Origin: a virus
Reading direction: 5' to 3' (one strand)
DNA: 64,000 nucleotides
IMG/VR virus record: IMGVR_UViG_3300033145_003233
Span: 62,001-126,000 of that record
The notes below the pieces were generated by a model. It was not told the DNA's origin. It ran no database searches and worked only from the letters and a program-made list of their open reading frames with translations. Numbering within the stretch: position 1 is the stretch's first letter; the number at the start of each line of letters is the position of its first letter. Of this stretch, positions 42,459-51,008 are shown piece by piece. The translations under genes and the position numbers were made by a program.

Positions 42459-43091
42459 TTACGCCTCGGCAGGAGTGATAGGAGAGACAATGAGGTAATA
42501 ATTATTTTCTACTCTCCCAGCGGTAAGGGGTTGACCACCTATTCGAACAGTCATAAATTCTGCTACATCGTCCATGGAATATTCACTATTATTTAGAATT
42601 AGTTCATTCTGACTTCCTTGTGCCATTTGAATTCCCATAAACATCACAACATTTTCTGCATTCCCAGTTAATCCTGTTTTAACGATATTAAAATAATATC
42701 TGTTATCTTTTTTACTAGCTGATAATCTATTACCCTTTAATACAAATGTTTTATCACTAGGAGCAGTTGGAATAACTATCCCCTCACTATTACTAGGATT
42801 GAGGTTCTCTATCTCTGGATCTTGCTCATTGTTATTTTCTATGGTATCTAAAGCCCAGAATGAAGTAATTTGATTTAGAGCGAAAGATGGTTCTGCATCA
42901 GGATCTAAGAAAAAAGAGATCGATAATGGTATCCCACCTAAAAATAATTCCCTGTTATAATCAAGAGTAGTTTGATTCCAATTAGAAGAATTGGCATAAG
43001 ATGCTAGAATAGTTGATGCAGAATTATTCCAATGACGGTTGTTTACAACAGCTATCCTTGCCCCTCCTATTGTGGCGTATTCTATCTCCAT
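42459..43091 (-). CDS. hypothetical protein, 210 aa
   Basis: A beta-rich, Asn/Ser-rich protein (NNRHWNNSASTILASYANSS, FFLDPDAEPSFALNQI) without signal peptide or cysteines. The composition recalls phage structural or fibre proteins, but no family is recognised. Confidence 0.55.
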   Translation of the reverse strand: MEIEYATIGGARIAVVNNRHWNNSASTILASYANSSNWNQTTLDYNRELFLGGIPLSISFFLDPDAEPSFALNQITSFWALDTIENNNEQDPEIENLNPSNSEGIVIPTAPSDKTFVLKGNRLSASKKDNRYYFNIVKTGLTGNAENVVMFMGIQMAQGSQNELILNNSEYSMDDVAEFMTVRIGGQPLTAGRVENNYYLIVSPITPAEA

Positions 43092-43137
43092 AGTTATTTA
43101 TATTCTTAATTGTAATCCTAAATCCTTTTAATAAAAA

Positions 43138-43164
43138 ACCCGACTAAGAATTACCTTAGCCGGG
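43138..43164 (-). terminator. rho-independent terminator (minus strand)
   Basis: On the minus strand CCCGGCTAAGG pairs with CTTAGTCGGG over loop TAATT, followed by TTTTTT. It ends the unit containing the gene at 43197-43415. Confidence 0.85.
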
Positions 43165-43196
43165 ATGATCACAAAAATATCTTTAACATAAAACAG

Positions 43197-43415
43197 TTAA
43201 ATCATGTTTTGTTTTTCCTTATTTTGTTCTTTAAGATGTTTTGCCACGGCCCTGGATTCTGAAATCTTGCGAGTAGCAGTTGATTTCTTAGTGGGGTTAA
43301 TATGGAGAGAACCACAAGAACTACAACGGCACGCAGACCTACGCCCCCTATCTCTAGCTGATACCCAAGTAAAAGCTCCACACTCATCACAAACGTATTT
43401 AAACCGACCTCTCAT
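43197..43415 (-). CDS. zinc-ribbon protein, 72 aa
   Basis: VCDECGAFTW and CRCSSCGSLHI give a four-cysteine ribbon; the rest is basic (RDRGRRSACR, TKKSTATRKISESR), fitting nucleic-acid binding. A TTTTCCAGACAAT motif lies in its 5' leader (43448-43468). Confidence 0.65.
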   Translation of the reverse strand: MRGRFKYVCDECGAFTWVSARDRGRRSACRCSSCGSLHINPTKKSTATRKISESRAVAKHLKEQNKEKQNMI

Positions 43416-43473
43416 GTTACATATTCCCTTTTTATTATATTGTATCAGAAAATTAATTGTCTGGAAAAATAAA

Positions 43474-43692
43474 CTAAGTATTCTTACTTTTTCTTATTCC
43501 ATAATCTTTTCTACAAACAGGGCAAAAGGCTTTATTGCCGGGCCTGAACAGCCACCCAGCTGCTTGATAATCTTTTTTATATTCTGCTGCGCTCGTATAT
43601 GGGGAATCTCCTTGACATGCTTCTCGACCGTAAAATTCGCAATCTGGAGAGCCTCCATTACAATAAAGATATATTACTCTGCTAAATCCCAT
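43474..43692 (-). CDS. small cysteine-rich protein, 72 aa
   Basis: IYLYCNGGSPDCEFYGREAC and FCPVCRKDYG supply six cysteines in pairs. Probably a zinc protein of unknown role. Its start overlaps the end of the upstream Cys-rich gene by 11 bases. Confidence 0.6.
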   Translation of the reverse strand: MGFSRVIYLYCNGGSPDCEFYGREACQGDSPYTSAAEYKKDYQAAGWLFRPGNKAFCPVCRKDYGIRKSKNT

Positions 43693-44143
43693 TTTTTTGC
43701 TTCGTCCTTCTTATTACTTCATTTCTTACAGTGTTAAAAAGAGGACTAGAACAGCCACAATCAAACATCGGCCATGTCTCATCTTTTTCAAATTCTTTAA
43801 TTTCTTTATAGATTAAACATTTGTATGTTCCTAATTCTGAATCATCAACCATTAAAAATCTGCAATGTTCTTCTATAGTTTCCCCATAAGAGCAGGGACC
43901 TACTTTGCAACAATATCCACACCGGATGCACGAAGAAATCATATCTTGATTTTCAATAACTTGTTTCATTGATTCTACTATCCCTTTCTTATGAGGAAGA
44001 ACACAACTGCTACAATCCCATATTTTATCTTTAAGCCATGTTCCTAACTCTTCATCCTTACAAGGGTATAAGGGGCAATAACAATAGGTGCAATCTTCTA
44101 ATCCTTCATGACAAGGAAAATGAGGGCAATTTTCTTTAATTAT
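43682..44143 (-). CDS. Cys-rich small domain fused to a YkgJ-like CxxCxxCC domain
   Basis: The frame is open from about 44155 to 43682. Residues encoded upstream of the first ATG (43969) are clearly coding: IIKENCPHFPCHEG, CTYCYCPLYPC, WDCSSCVLPHK match the Cys-rich small domain family. The part after 43969 carries SCIRCGYCCKVGPC, as in YkgJ-type metal-binding proteins. No ATG, GTG or TTG exists at the proper start; an ATA (44143) or ATT (44140) follows a GAGGG ribosome site. Either a rare start codon is used or the ATG has been lost and a shorter protein starts at 43969. Confidence 0.6.
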   Translation of the reverse strand: MIKENCPHFPCHEGLEDCTYCYCPLYPCKDEELGTWLKDKIWDCSSCVLPHKKGIVESMKQVIENQDMISSCIRCGYCCKVGPCSYGETIEEHCRFLMVDDSELGTYKCLIYKEIKEFEKDETWPMFDCGCSSPLFNTVRNEVIRRTKQKNGI

Positions 44144-44145
44144 TT

Positions 44146-44373
44146 TTAAAATCCCTCTTTTTTTGATTCTTCATTCTTTTCATATTCGTGAATACATTGA
44201 GAAATTGCATCGTGCTTACAACAAGCAGTATAATGCCCTTGAAAATCAAAAAACATAGGTAAATCTACAAACCATTTACCTATCCCTTGATCTCTATAAA
44301 CAGAGATATCTTTCAAAAGCATTTTATGTTCTTCTCTATCCCTTTTACACATTGTCATACAAAAACTATGCAT
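44146..44373 (-). CDS. hypothetical protein, 75 aa
   Basis: Start at ATG 44373 with CAGGGA 8 bases upstream. Contains four Cys and several His (MHSFCMTMCKRD, HYTACCKHDAISQCIHEY), so metal binding is possible. Overlaps the upstream gene by 1 base. Confidence 0.55.
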   Translation of the reverse strand: MHSFCMTMCKRDREEHKMLLKDISVYRDQGIGKWFVDLPMFFDFQGHYTACCKHDAISQCIHEYEKNEESKKEGF

Positions 44374-44579
44374 TATTTTTTCCCTGAATGAGCTGGGCAC
44401 ATAACTACTTTTTTATCAACTATCTGCCAACCATCTTTTCTAGCTTTTCTTTTACATTGCCCTAAAGTATCTCCGTAAAAAGTGGCATCTGTTTGACATT
44501 TTATAATACGAGAAAATATTCCTGTTCCCGTATGATCACATGTTATTCTAAGTTCATAAATACTTTTACAAATAGCCAT
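44373..44579 (-). CDS. hypothetical protein, 68 aa
   Basis: A small mixed protein (ITCDHTGTGIFSRIIKCQTD, GQCKRKARKDGW). No family. Stop and start codons overlap those of its neighbours (TAATG), showing a tight operon. Confidence 0.6.
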   Translation of the reverse strand: MAICKSIYELRITCDHTGTGIFSRIIKCQTDATFYGDTLGQCKRKARKDGWQIVDKKVVMCPAHSGKK

Positions 44580-44677
44580 TATGCACTCGTAATTCTCGCA
44601 AGATTGTTTTTCAACTTCACATCTGCTCCTTCTTCAGCAGCTTTAATCAGAGCAAGGATTTTTTCTTTCGATGCCAT
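44579..44677 (-). CDS. very small protein, 32 aa
   Basis: MASKEKILALIKAAEEGADV then KLKNNLARITSA, an amphipathic helix. AGGATAAT lies just before the ATG, and the stop overlaps the next ATG (TAATG). The precise junctions support a real gene despite the size. Confidence 0.5.
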   Translation of the reverse strand: MASKEKILALIKAAEEGADVKLKNNLARITSA

Positions 44678-44690
44678 TTTATTATCCTTT

Positions 44691-45062
44691 TTAGAAATTA
44701 ACCGATTTAAGGAACAAATAAAGAAGTGTCGGCACTATACAATAACCTATAGTCCCACCTATTATACTACTTACACTACGATCTCCTTCGAAAGCATTAA
44801 ATAAGATGAGACCACCGAATGCACCAATCGTAAGCCATGCATAAGAAGATATTAATCTAACAGTATTATATATAATATTAACTAATAATTTTAAAATAAA
44901 TTTAATAAGATATGCCCAATTACAAAAAATCCAAGAAACTATTCCTGCTAAAATGCATAAAATCCATGTAACTATTCCTACTAGAATATATACAAGAAAC
45001 ATCCATAATAAGAATACAACAAAAACATAGCACATATTCATTATTATTTGTAAAATTTCCAT
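44691..45062 (-). CDS. membrane protein with about four helices, 123 aa
   Basis: Hydrophobic segments at about residues 12-30, 32-50, 72-90 and 95-118 (MCYVFVVFLLWMFLVYILVG, WLTIGAFGGLILF). No signal peptide cleavage site or family is recognised. A role in the host membrane, such as a holin-like or transport helper, is only a guess. Confidence 0.6.
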   Translation of the reverse strand: MEILQIIMNMCYVFVVFLLWMFLVYILVGIVTWILCILAGIVSWIFCNWAYLIKFILKLLVNIIYNTVRLISSYAWLTIGAFGGLILFNAFEGDRSVSSIIGGTIGYCIVPTLLYLFLKSVNF

Positions 45063-45166
45063 TTTCTTTTCTTCTAAAATTATATTTTAAGAGCTATTTT
45101 TATTATTCTTTTATAAATTAATATTTTCTTAAAGGTTTTTCTTATATATTCCGATAATATACATAT

Positions 45167-46288
45167 ATGAAACTAATTCGTACAATTAAACTTAAATTAA
45201 ATATACCTGAATCAGAGATATTACCTACTATTCAGGCATATACAAAAGCATATAATCTTGTATGCCAACAAGGTTGGCAAGATAGTGATTATAATGCTAT
45301 ATCTTTACACCACAAGACCTATAAAACCGTTAGAGAACAATTTAACCTTCCTTCTCAACTTGCTATTTCAGCTAAGACAAAGGCAACTGAAAGCCTTAAA
45401 TCCGTTAGAGCTAAAATTATTAAAAAGAAAAAGGCTACTCAACCATTCTCTAAACAGTGTTCTATTAGATACGACAAAAACTCTATTACTATCTGGTTCG
45501 ACAAAGAAAAGATTTCTCTTCTTACTATAAATGGTAGAAAAAAATTCTCTATTCAAGTTCCAGACTATTTTAAACAATATATTACTTGGAGAAAATGTTC
45601 TGCTGACCTCTTTATTAGAAACCATGTTGTTTTTCTTAATATAGTAGTTTCTACAGAAAAAACAGATATTCCTAAAATAGATACTTATGTAGGAATAGAT
45701 CGTGGTATTAAAAAAATAGCAGTAACATCTGAAAAACAATTCTTTAGTGGTTCTAAAATCAAACAAATTACAGATAAATACGAAAGATTTAAAAGCAAAC
45801 TGCAAAGTAAAGGAACTAAATCTGCAAAAAGACACCTTAAAAAACTTTCTAAAAAGGTTAACCGTTATCGCAGAGATGTTAATCATTGCATTGCTAAGCA
45901 AGTTGTTCAATCTGTGGCCCCAGGAAGCACTATCATTCTTGAAAAGTTGACGGGTATTCGTCAAAACGTTAGGTTGAGAAAAAAACAGAGAACAGAACTT
46001 CACAAATGGAACTTTTATCAGTTTGAACAGTTTCTGAAGTATAAAGCAGAAGAAAAGGGTACTCAGGTAGAATATGTCTCTGCCAGATATACTTCTCAAA
46101 AATGTAGTAAATGTGGTCATGTTTCTCGTTCTAATCGTAAAAACCAATCTCAATTTAAATGTACTCAATGTTCTTATCAATTAAATGCAGACTTAAATGC
46201 TGCTTTTAATATAAAACAAAATTATTTGGATAGTATATCTTACCCAAGTAGGGCTGATGTCAATCAGCCTATTGTAGCATCGTCATAA
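45167..46288 (+). CDS. tnpB: TnpB (IS200/IS605 family RNA-guided nuclease)
   Basis: 373 aa. RuvC-like catalytic residues D178 (VGIDRGIKK), E259 (ILEKLTG) and D342 (NADLNAAFNI), plus a four-Cys zinc finger (C313, C316, C332, C335), all intact. TnpB cuts DNA guided by an RNA copied from its own 3' end and the transposon right end. No TnpA is nearby, so it is a solo copy. It lies on the plus strand inside a long minus-strand operon between a membrane-protein gene and RNase HI. Confidence 0.9.
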   Translation: MKLIRTIKLKLNIPESEILPTIQAYTKAYNLVCQQGWQDSDYNAISLHHKTYKTVREQFNLPSQLAISAKTKATESLKSVRAKIIKKKKATQPFSKQCSIRYDKNSITIWFDKEKISLLTINGRKKFSIQVPDYFKQYITWRKCSADLFIRNHVVFLNIVVSTEKTDIPKIDTYVGIDRGIKKIAVTSEKQFFSGSKIKQITDKYERFKSKLQSKGTKSAKRHLKKLSKKVNRYRRDVNHCIAKQVVQSVAPGSTIILEKLTGIRQNVRLRKKQRTELHKWNFYQFEQFLKYKAEEKGTQVEYVSARYTSQKCSKCGHVSRSNRKNQSQFKCTQCSYQLNADLNAAFNIKQNYLDSISYPSRADVNQPIVASS

Positions 46289-46330
46289 TGACGATAGCTA
46301 TAAGCTTCTACCTTTATGGTAGAGACAATT
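46240..46330 (+). ncRNA. probable omega/reRNA region at the TnpB 3' end
   Basis: Three hairpins follow in a row: GGCTGA/TCAGCC (46252-46269), ATCGTCA/TGACGAT (46279-46295) and TCTACC/GGTAGA (46307-46323). This is where TnpB guide RNAs are made. The right end and guide boundary cannot be fixed without relatives; the third hairpin overlaps the RNase HI stop. Confidence 0.5.
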
Positions 46331-46781
46331 GATCTACCTTAGATATAGCCGCTACCGCTAATCTATCACATTCTTCATTTTCGGGATGTCCAGCATGACC
46401 TTTAATCCATTGTATTGTAATCGTATGTTTATCTATTAGCAAGATAAATCTCTTCCACAGGTCTATATTTTTAACTTTTTTCTTTCCACTGGTTTTCCAC
46501 CCATTATTTTCCCAATTTTCTAGCCATCCCTTATTGATAGCATTGGCCACATATTGAGAATCTGTAAAAATCTCAATAGTAAGACCTTCTTTCCATTCAG
46601 TCATATGTTCTAATGGAGCTATAACTCCAAGCAATTCCATCCTGTTATTGGTGGTTAGCTTATACCCTCTCTTGAAAGTTATCCTGTTTTTAGGAGAAAA
46701 AAAGGAGATAGATCCATATCCACCTGGCCCAGGATTACCTGAGCAAGCTCCATCAGAATATAATTTCATATTATCACTCAT
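46314..46781 (-). CDS. rnhA: ribonuclease HI
   Basis: 155 aa. Catalytic carboxylates fit: D in LYSDGAC (D10), E in NRMELLG, D in FTDSQYVA, and D in ENEECDRLAV, with the handle WIKGHAGHPE. Degrades RNA in RNA-DNA hybrids, useful for primer removal during phage replication along with LigA. The start is ATG 46781, which overlaps the stop of the gene upstream; AAGGA lies 9 bases before it. Confidence 0.9.
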   Translation of the reverse strand: MSDNMKLYSDGACSGNPGPGGYGSISFFSPKNRITFKRGYKLTTNNRMELLGVIAPLEHMTEWKEGLTIEIFTDSQYVANAINKGWLENWENNGWKTSGKKKVKNIDLWKRFILLIDKHTITIQWIKGHAGHPENEECDRLAVAAISKVDQLSLP

Positions 46782-47230
46782 TCTATATGTCCTTCTCTCT
46801 TTCCCCATTCTAGCCATGCATGTTGAATTAAACGAATTTTGCCACGCATACATTCAGTAATAGGAATATCTTTTTCTTCCACCAGGTATTTTAATAAGCT
46901 AAATATCATACTATCTTCGACCTGCATCCTCTTTAAAATCCATGGGATAGCTTTTTTACCCATCAAAATTATTTTAACATAAGAAGGATGATCCTTTGCC
47001 TCAAAAGATAGAACCATCGTCTCTCTTATATATTTATCAGCTAGAGCATTAAAATATGCTTCTTCGTCATTATACCCTCTATGCCCTACACCAGAACAAG
47101 AACGACAGGATTCATCAGGATGAGATTTGTTAAACTCATCTAAAAACTCATCAGGGCATTTTATATATTCTCTATAGGCGTTAGAAGGAGTTCTTCCATC
47201 TCCATCGCATTTCACACAAGTTGTAATCAT
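46778..47230 (-). CDS. hypothetical protein with DnaJ-like CxxC pairs, 150 aa
   Basis: CVKCDGDGRT near the start and CRSCSGVGHRG near residue 42 resemble the CxxCxGxG zinc units of DnaJ. The rest is helical (AIPWILKRMQVEDSMIFSLL). No family recognised. Overlaps RNase HI by 4 bases. Confidence 0.6.
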   Translation of the reverse strand: MITTCVKCDGDGRTPSNAYREYIKCPDEFLDEFNKSHPDESCRSCSGVGHRGYNDEEAYFNALADKYIRETMVLSFEAKDHPSYVKIILMGKKAIPWILKRMQVEDSMIFSLLKYLVEEKDIPITECMRGKIRLIQHAWLEWGKREGHIE

Positions 47231-47243
47231 AAAAATCTCGTTT

Positions 47244-47519
47244 CTAATAATGCAGCAATTTGGTTCTATGGTCCCAATATGCTACAATCTGACCATCCGT
47301 ATTAAGCCACATTGAATCATACTTCTTAATTTGATCGTAGATGTCTAATTTAATATGACCCTTTCTTGTAAGAAAGACCTCTGTTAAAAATCCGAGATGA
47401 AGGTTTGAAAAAATAGCTTGCGCTTTTTCATCAAACTTAGTATCATCAAGCATGTGGGCAGTTCTTGTAAAACTCTTAACATCTATATCTACTTTTTCTC
47501 TTTGCATTGTTTTTAACAT
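47244..47519 (-). CDS. hypothetical protein, 91 aa
   Basis: A mixed alpha/beta protein (FDEKAQAIFSNLHLGFLTEV) without cysteines or known motifs. Located in the tight minus-strand operon. Confidence 0.55.
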   Translation of the reverse strand: MLKTMQREKVDIDVKSFTRTAHMLDDTKFDEKAQAIFSNLHLGFLTEVFLTRKGHIKLDIYDQIKKYDSMWLNTDGQIVAYWDHRTKLLHY

Positions 47520-47535
47520 TTACCAATCCCTTTCA

Positions 47536-47991
47536 TTAACAAACATTTAGTACTGACCATAATCCGAATGTTTTCTCATCCCAAAATCCAAGAGGTTCCA
47601 ACTTGTTCTTCATTTCTATTTTTAGAGCATCGATGTCTTCTGGTATTTTAATCATATTCTCATCATGCTCATCAATATGATGATCATCTTTTACAACCTC
47701 AATAGCCACATAAGTTCCTGATGGGCCATAATCTGAACCATGATAAAGAACAGCATAACCACATAAACTATGACCAATAGGAAATTCTTCCCAATCATTT
47801 TCTTCTGTGTTGAATTGAGGAATAGGAACCTCTTCGAAATTCCAAATTCTTTTTCCACATGTGCCGCAGAAATTTTCTTTATCTATATCCTTTATTATAT
47901 GCCCGCAAGACCTTGATTTTTTTGTGGTCCTAAGTTTGGAGTCATCTATTTTTACTCCAATAAAAGCATAAGATGAATAGGTAATACTCAC
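47536..47991 (-). CDS. hypothetical zinc-type protein, 151 aa
   Basis: CGHIIKDIDKENFCGTCGKR holds a three- or four-Cys site near residue 30; then an acidic body (ENDWEEFPIGHSLCGYAVLY, DDHHIDEHDEN). I have the impression of a common phage protein type but cannot name one. Confidence 0.55.
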   Translation of the reverse strand: MSITYSSYAFIGVKIDDSKLRTTKKSRSCGHIIKDIDKENFCGTCGKRIWNFEEVPIPQFNTEENDWEEFPIGHSLCGYAVLYHGSDYGPSGTYVAIEVVKDDHHIDEHDENMIKIPEDIDALKIEMKNKLEPLGFWDEKTFGLWSVLNVC

Positions 47992-48002
47992 TGGGCATCT
48001 CC

Positions 48003-48725
48003 TTAAAAATCTAATGAGAAATTAATTCCTACAACGATAAAATCACTATCCTCTCCAAAACTTTTGGAGTCCCTTACCTTTTCGCCTATCAGAGATATAT
48101 AGCTGATAGAGGGAGTGATTTTCCAATCATTGACCTCTATAAGAGTGGAGAGGGATAGAACAAAATCATTAAAATTATTTTTATCCTTATCCCAATAGGC
48201 ACTATTATAGTCATTATCTCCCCATCCTACCAATGAACTAATAGTTAAGGGCAAACAACCATTCTCGAAAGTATGCTCTATTCCAACAGATGCATATGTT
48301 CCATCTACCTCGTCTATATCTCTATAGATGGCTATAGAAGGCTTGAGAAAGACATCAAAATTCAAACCGGCATATATCTCCGTTGTGATAGGAGCATCAC
48401 TATGAGGGAAGTCATAGACGATCAGACCCAGAGAATACCCTACACCATCAGATAATTCGTTAGAATAGTCTAGTATCCCATTGATTTCTGTGATGTTCCC
48501 AGATTGGTCATTCTTATTGGTTAAGTCTAAATTACCCCAACCAGTTAATGCCAAGTTTTCCCATTTTGCAGTTATAGATGTTTGGCTAACACCACCATCT
48601 ACCGCCCTTTGACCACGCCATACATAGTCGCTAAAAACACCAGTCGTAAAATTAAAACTGGGTTCTTCAGCCAATATGACATTGGACAAACCGATTAACA
48701 ACATTACAATAAATAACTTCTTCAT
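48003..48725 (-). CDS. outer-membrane beta-barrel (TorF-like porin)
   Basis: 240 aa. Signal peptide (MKKLFIVMLLIGLSNVILA) followed by GVFSDYVWRGQ, a motif of the TorF/gammaproteobacterial putative-porin family, alternating beta strands, and a final Phe (FSLDF), the recognition signal for outer-membrane assembly. This strongly implies a Gram-negative host. A porin gene in a phage is uncommon; it may alter permeability or receptor display after infection. Confidence 0.75.
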   Translation of the reverse strand: MKKLFIVMLLIGLSNVILAEEPSFNFTTGVFSDYVWRGQRAVDGGVSQTSITAKWENLALTGWGNLDLTNKNDQSGNITEINGILDYSNELSDGVGYSLGLIVYDFPHSDAPITTEIYAGLNFDVFLKPSIAIYRDIDEVDGTYASVGIEHTFENGCLPLTISSLVGWGDNDYNSAYWDKDKNNFNDFVLSLSTLIEVNDWKITPSISYISLIGEKVRDSKSFGEDSDFIVVGINFSLDF

Positions 48726-48738
48726 TTGTTTCTGCTCC

Positions 48739-49449
48739 TTACAATTCTAATTCTCGCCATTCTTTTATATCGGCAGTTGGACCGCCCAATGCTTTGCCGT
48801 TATTTACTTCAAGTTTCCATTCTCCTCTTTCGTTTAAATGTGCTACAGTGATTATGTCGTCATGCAATTTAACAAGAACAGGAACATCGGGAGATGGTTT
48901 AATAACGCTATTATATTTTTCCCATGTAGGTTTTTCCCTTGCGAGTTCCATCAATGCTCTGACTTCCTTGTACTCTTTATGCTCTCTTTCTCTTTTTTGA
49001 GCTTCTATAAATGTTGGATCACGATGCATCGCTTCGTCAGCGACCGAGCGCCTTCCCCTTTTGGCACTTCTATCAATTGCAGAGGCAGAAGTAGTAGTCT
49101 CCCATTTAAAATCATTTTTTTGGACACGGGAGTAATTGTATGTAGTAGATTTGACTCTTACATATAGATCTCCCTTTTCTCCTACTTTTGGAAGATGATC
49201 GCAGACCAACCTCTCCATCCTGATAATACTTCCATCTGTAAAATTGAGTTGCACTTCATGAAAATGCTTGCTACATGCCTGATCAAAATAATAAATATTT
49301 GATATTTCTCCGGTATGATGTATAGTCCACTCCCACTTTGATGCCGGAGGTTCCTCTTCGAAGCAGCCGCTAACAAGTGTTATTATAAGCATGAAACAAG
49401 TAGTTAAAAAAACCTTGCCGAATATCTTATCTTCAGTTTCTTTCGTCAT
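48739..49449 (-). CDS. lipoprotein, 236 aa
   Basis: The lipobox LVSGC (C29) follows a hydrophobic segment. The middle contains a basic stretch (RSAKRGRRS) and a Glu/Lys-rich helix (EAQKREREHKEYKEVRALME). G+C is raised around 49020-49090, a possible sign of separate origin. No family recognised. Confidence 0.6.
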   Translation of the reverse strand: MTKETEDKIFGKVFLTTCFMLIITLVSGCFEEEPPASKWEWTIHHTGEISNIYYFDQACSKHFHEVQLNFTDGSIIRMERLVCDHLPKVGEKGDLYVRVKSTTYNYSRVQKNDFKWETTTSASAIDRSAKRGRRSVADEAMHRDPTFIEAQKREREHKEYKEVRALMELAREKPTWEKYNSVIKPSPDVPVLVKLHDDIITVAHLNERGEWKLEVNNGKALGGPTADIKEWRELEL

Positions 49450-49469
49450 TTTATTGTTCCTTTCTCAAT

Positions 49470-49640
49470 TTACGTTAAATCAGATTTTTCTATTAACAAT
49501 AACAAGGCCCCTAAAGGGCAGTCATCTTTATGCTCACCTGTAAATTGATATTCTCCACAGTGCAAACATCTATTTTCACAATTGGAATATTCCCAATTTC
49601 CCCTATTAGCAAGTTCTAACACTTTTTCTTTTGTAATCAT
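49470..49640 (-). CDS. small cysteine protein, 56 aa
   Basis: It reads MITKEKVLELANRGNWEYSN, then CENRCLHCGEYQF and DDCPLGALLLLIEKS. Four or five cysteines suggest a zinc site. AAGGGAT lies before the ATG, and the gene upstream ends 2 bases away. The frame is too short for most gene finders but the junction supports it. Confidence 0.55.
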   Translation of the reverse strand: MITKEKVLELANRGNWEYSNCENRCLHCGEYQFTGEHKDDCPLGALLLLIEKSDLT

Positions 49641-49641
49641 A

Positions 49642-50232
49642 TCATCCCTTCTTAGACATATGTTTCTTCATTCCATTCTTATAGAGAATAGAATCACAAA
49701 GCATTGTTAACATTTTTTCAGGGTCAGTCCCCTTCATTTCAGTTCCACCCTTAAGATGCAACCAGTTTCTTACGAGAGTCATAGGATCTATTGGAGGAGG
49801 ATTTTTTTTCAACCTACCATTTATAGAGACTATATCCCAATCAGCACCAGTTACATTATCTCCATCTTCCTCAAGAACATCTTTTCTATAGAGAACAATG
49901 TCCACAAATTTGCATCTTTTCTTAGGTTCTAATATTTTAACTTTTAACTTAGCTGGTTCATGTTCTCTGCCAGGAACCTTCTCCCAACTTGCGGCTAACT
50001 TCATTCCTTCAAACATGGGAAATCCATCATAAGTCCAGAATCTACTAGAGCCGAACATCCCATAAGCATGGACAAGCACAACTCCATCCCTATATCCTGG
50101 AGACCAATCGCCTATATTGAAGCGATATTCAGTCAATGCTATTAAATCTTCCCAGCTTCCCTTAAAAGAAGTAAACTGGGATTCGAAAGTCTGTCTTTTT
50201 ACAAATTCACTTACACCTATAAGGTCTGACAT
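49642..50232 (-). CDS. DUF3228-like protein
   Basis: 196 aa. FVKRQ, the central GYRDGVVLVHAYG, VDIVLYRKDVLEEDG, DWDIVSINGRL and MTLVRNWLHLKGGTE follow the pattern I know from the DUF3228 family. Function unknown. Overlaps the upstream gene by 16 bases. Confidence 0.6.
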   Translation of the reverse strand: MSDLIGVSEFVKRQTFESQFTSFKGSWEDLIALTEYRFNIGDWSPGYRDGVVLVHAYGMFGSSRFWTYDGFPMFEGMKLAASWEKVPGREHEPAKLKVKILEPKKRCKFVDIVLYRKDVLEEDGDNVTGADWDIVSINGRLKKNPPPIDPMTLVRNWLHLKGGTEMKGTDPEKMLTMLCDSILYKNGMKKHMSKKG

Positions 50233-50582
50233 GCCTTCTCCTTTGTGTTTATTATATTTATTGTATCAATATAGGTGGTATCTCTAAAACACCTATTTGT
50301 CATTATATCATTCCATCTATCTTTGTCTATTCTTAGAGTTATTAATTTGGCATTCGGGTTACAATCATGATTATCATAATAATCTTGATCTTCGAACTCT
50401 AGGAATGTTTCTCCATCATCAAACAATATGAATTCTGCATCAATAATTTTGTTCTTATCTTTATATCTCTTATCATCGAAATTTTTGTCGTAGCCACGGA
50501 CAGCAACTATCTTTTTACCTATTAATAGTTGTTGTATTATATTCTTCCATGCTTCTAATTGTTTGGCTTTAGTTAGTGCCAC
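50217..50582 (-). CDS. hypothetical protein, 121 aa
   Basis: N-terminal helix (KAKQLEAWKNIIQQLLIGKK) then beta-rich acidic body (AEFILFDDGETFLEFEDQDY). No family recognised. Overlaps its neighbours by 14-16 bases. Confidence 0.6.
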   Translation of the reverse strand: MALTKAKQLEAWKNIIQQLLIGKKIVAVRGYDKNFDDKRYKDKNKIIDAEFILFDDGETFLEFEDQDYYDNHDCNPNAKLITLRIDKDRWNDIMTNRCFRDTTYIDTINIINTKEKACQTL

Positions 50583-50997
50583 GATGTTTTTCCCTTCTAT
50601 CCTTAGTTAAAGCTACTACATCTCTTCCCAGTTGATTTAAAATCCTATCAGTTTTGGCTTTCTCTGCCATATATTTTTTTATTTCTTTATTTAATTTCTT
50701 TATCGCCAAGAAATATTCTTTATCTGTAATCTCGGTTGTTGCTGCTCCTTCAACAATGAACTCTCTACCCCTAGTCATATATCCCGCCCCATACGTCCAT
50801 TTTTCTTTGCCTTCTTTTTCTGCGGCACTATTCCATTTCTCCACCCATTCTTTATCAAGATGGACAGCAACAACGATTTCTCCCATATTAAACTGGCAAG
50901 AAGTTCCATAATATAAAGAAGACATTAGATCACTAACTAGAATTTTAATAAATACCAGTTTATGCCCTTTTTTTGTCTTCACCATATATTTTTTCAC
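50569..50997 (-). CDS. hypothetical protein, 142 aa
   Basis: Beta-rich N-terminal half (GEIVVAVHLDKEWVEKWNSA) and a Lys-rich helical end (YFLAIKKLNKEIKKYMAEKA). No family recognised. Confidence 0.6.
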   Translation of the reverse strand: MKKYMVKTKKGHKLVFIKILVSDLMSSLYYGTSCQFNMGEIVVAVHLDKEWVEKWNSAAEKEGKEKWTYGAGYMTRGREFIVEGAATTEITDKEYFLAIKKLNKEIKKYMAEKAKTDRILNQLGRDVVALTKDRREKHRGTN

Positions 50998-51008
50998 AAT
51001 ATATTCCC

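Noticed and set aside
45368-46180. 270-codon minus-strand frame inside tnpB
   Set aside because: Antisense shadow; the plus frame has all TnpB catalytic and zinc residues.
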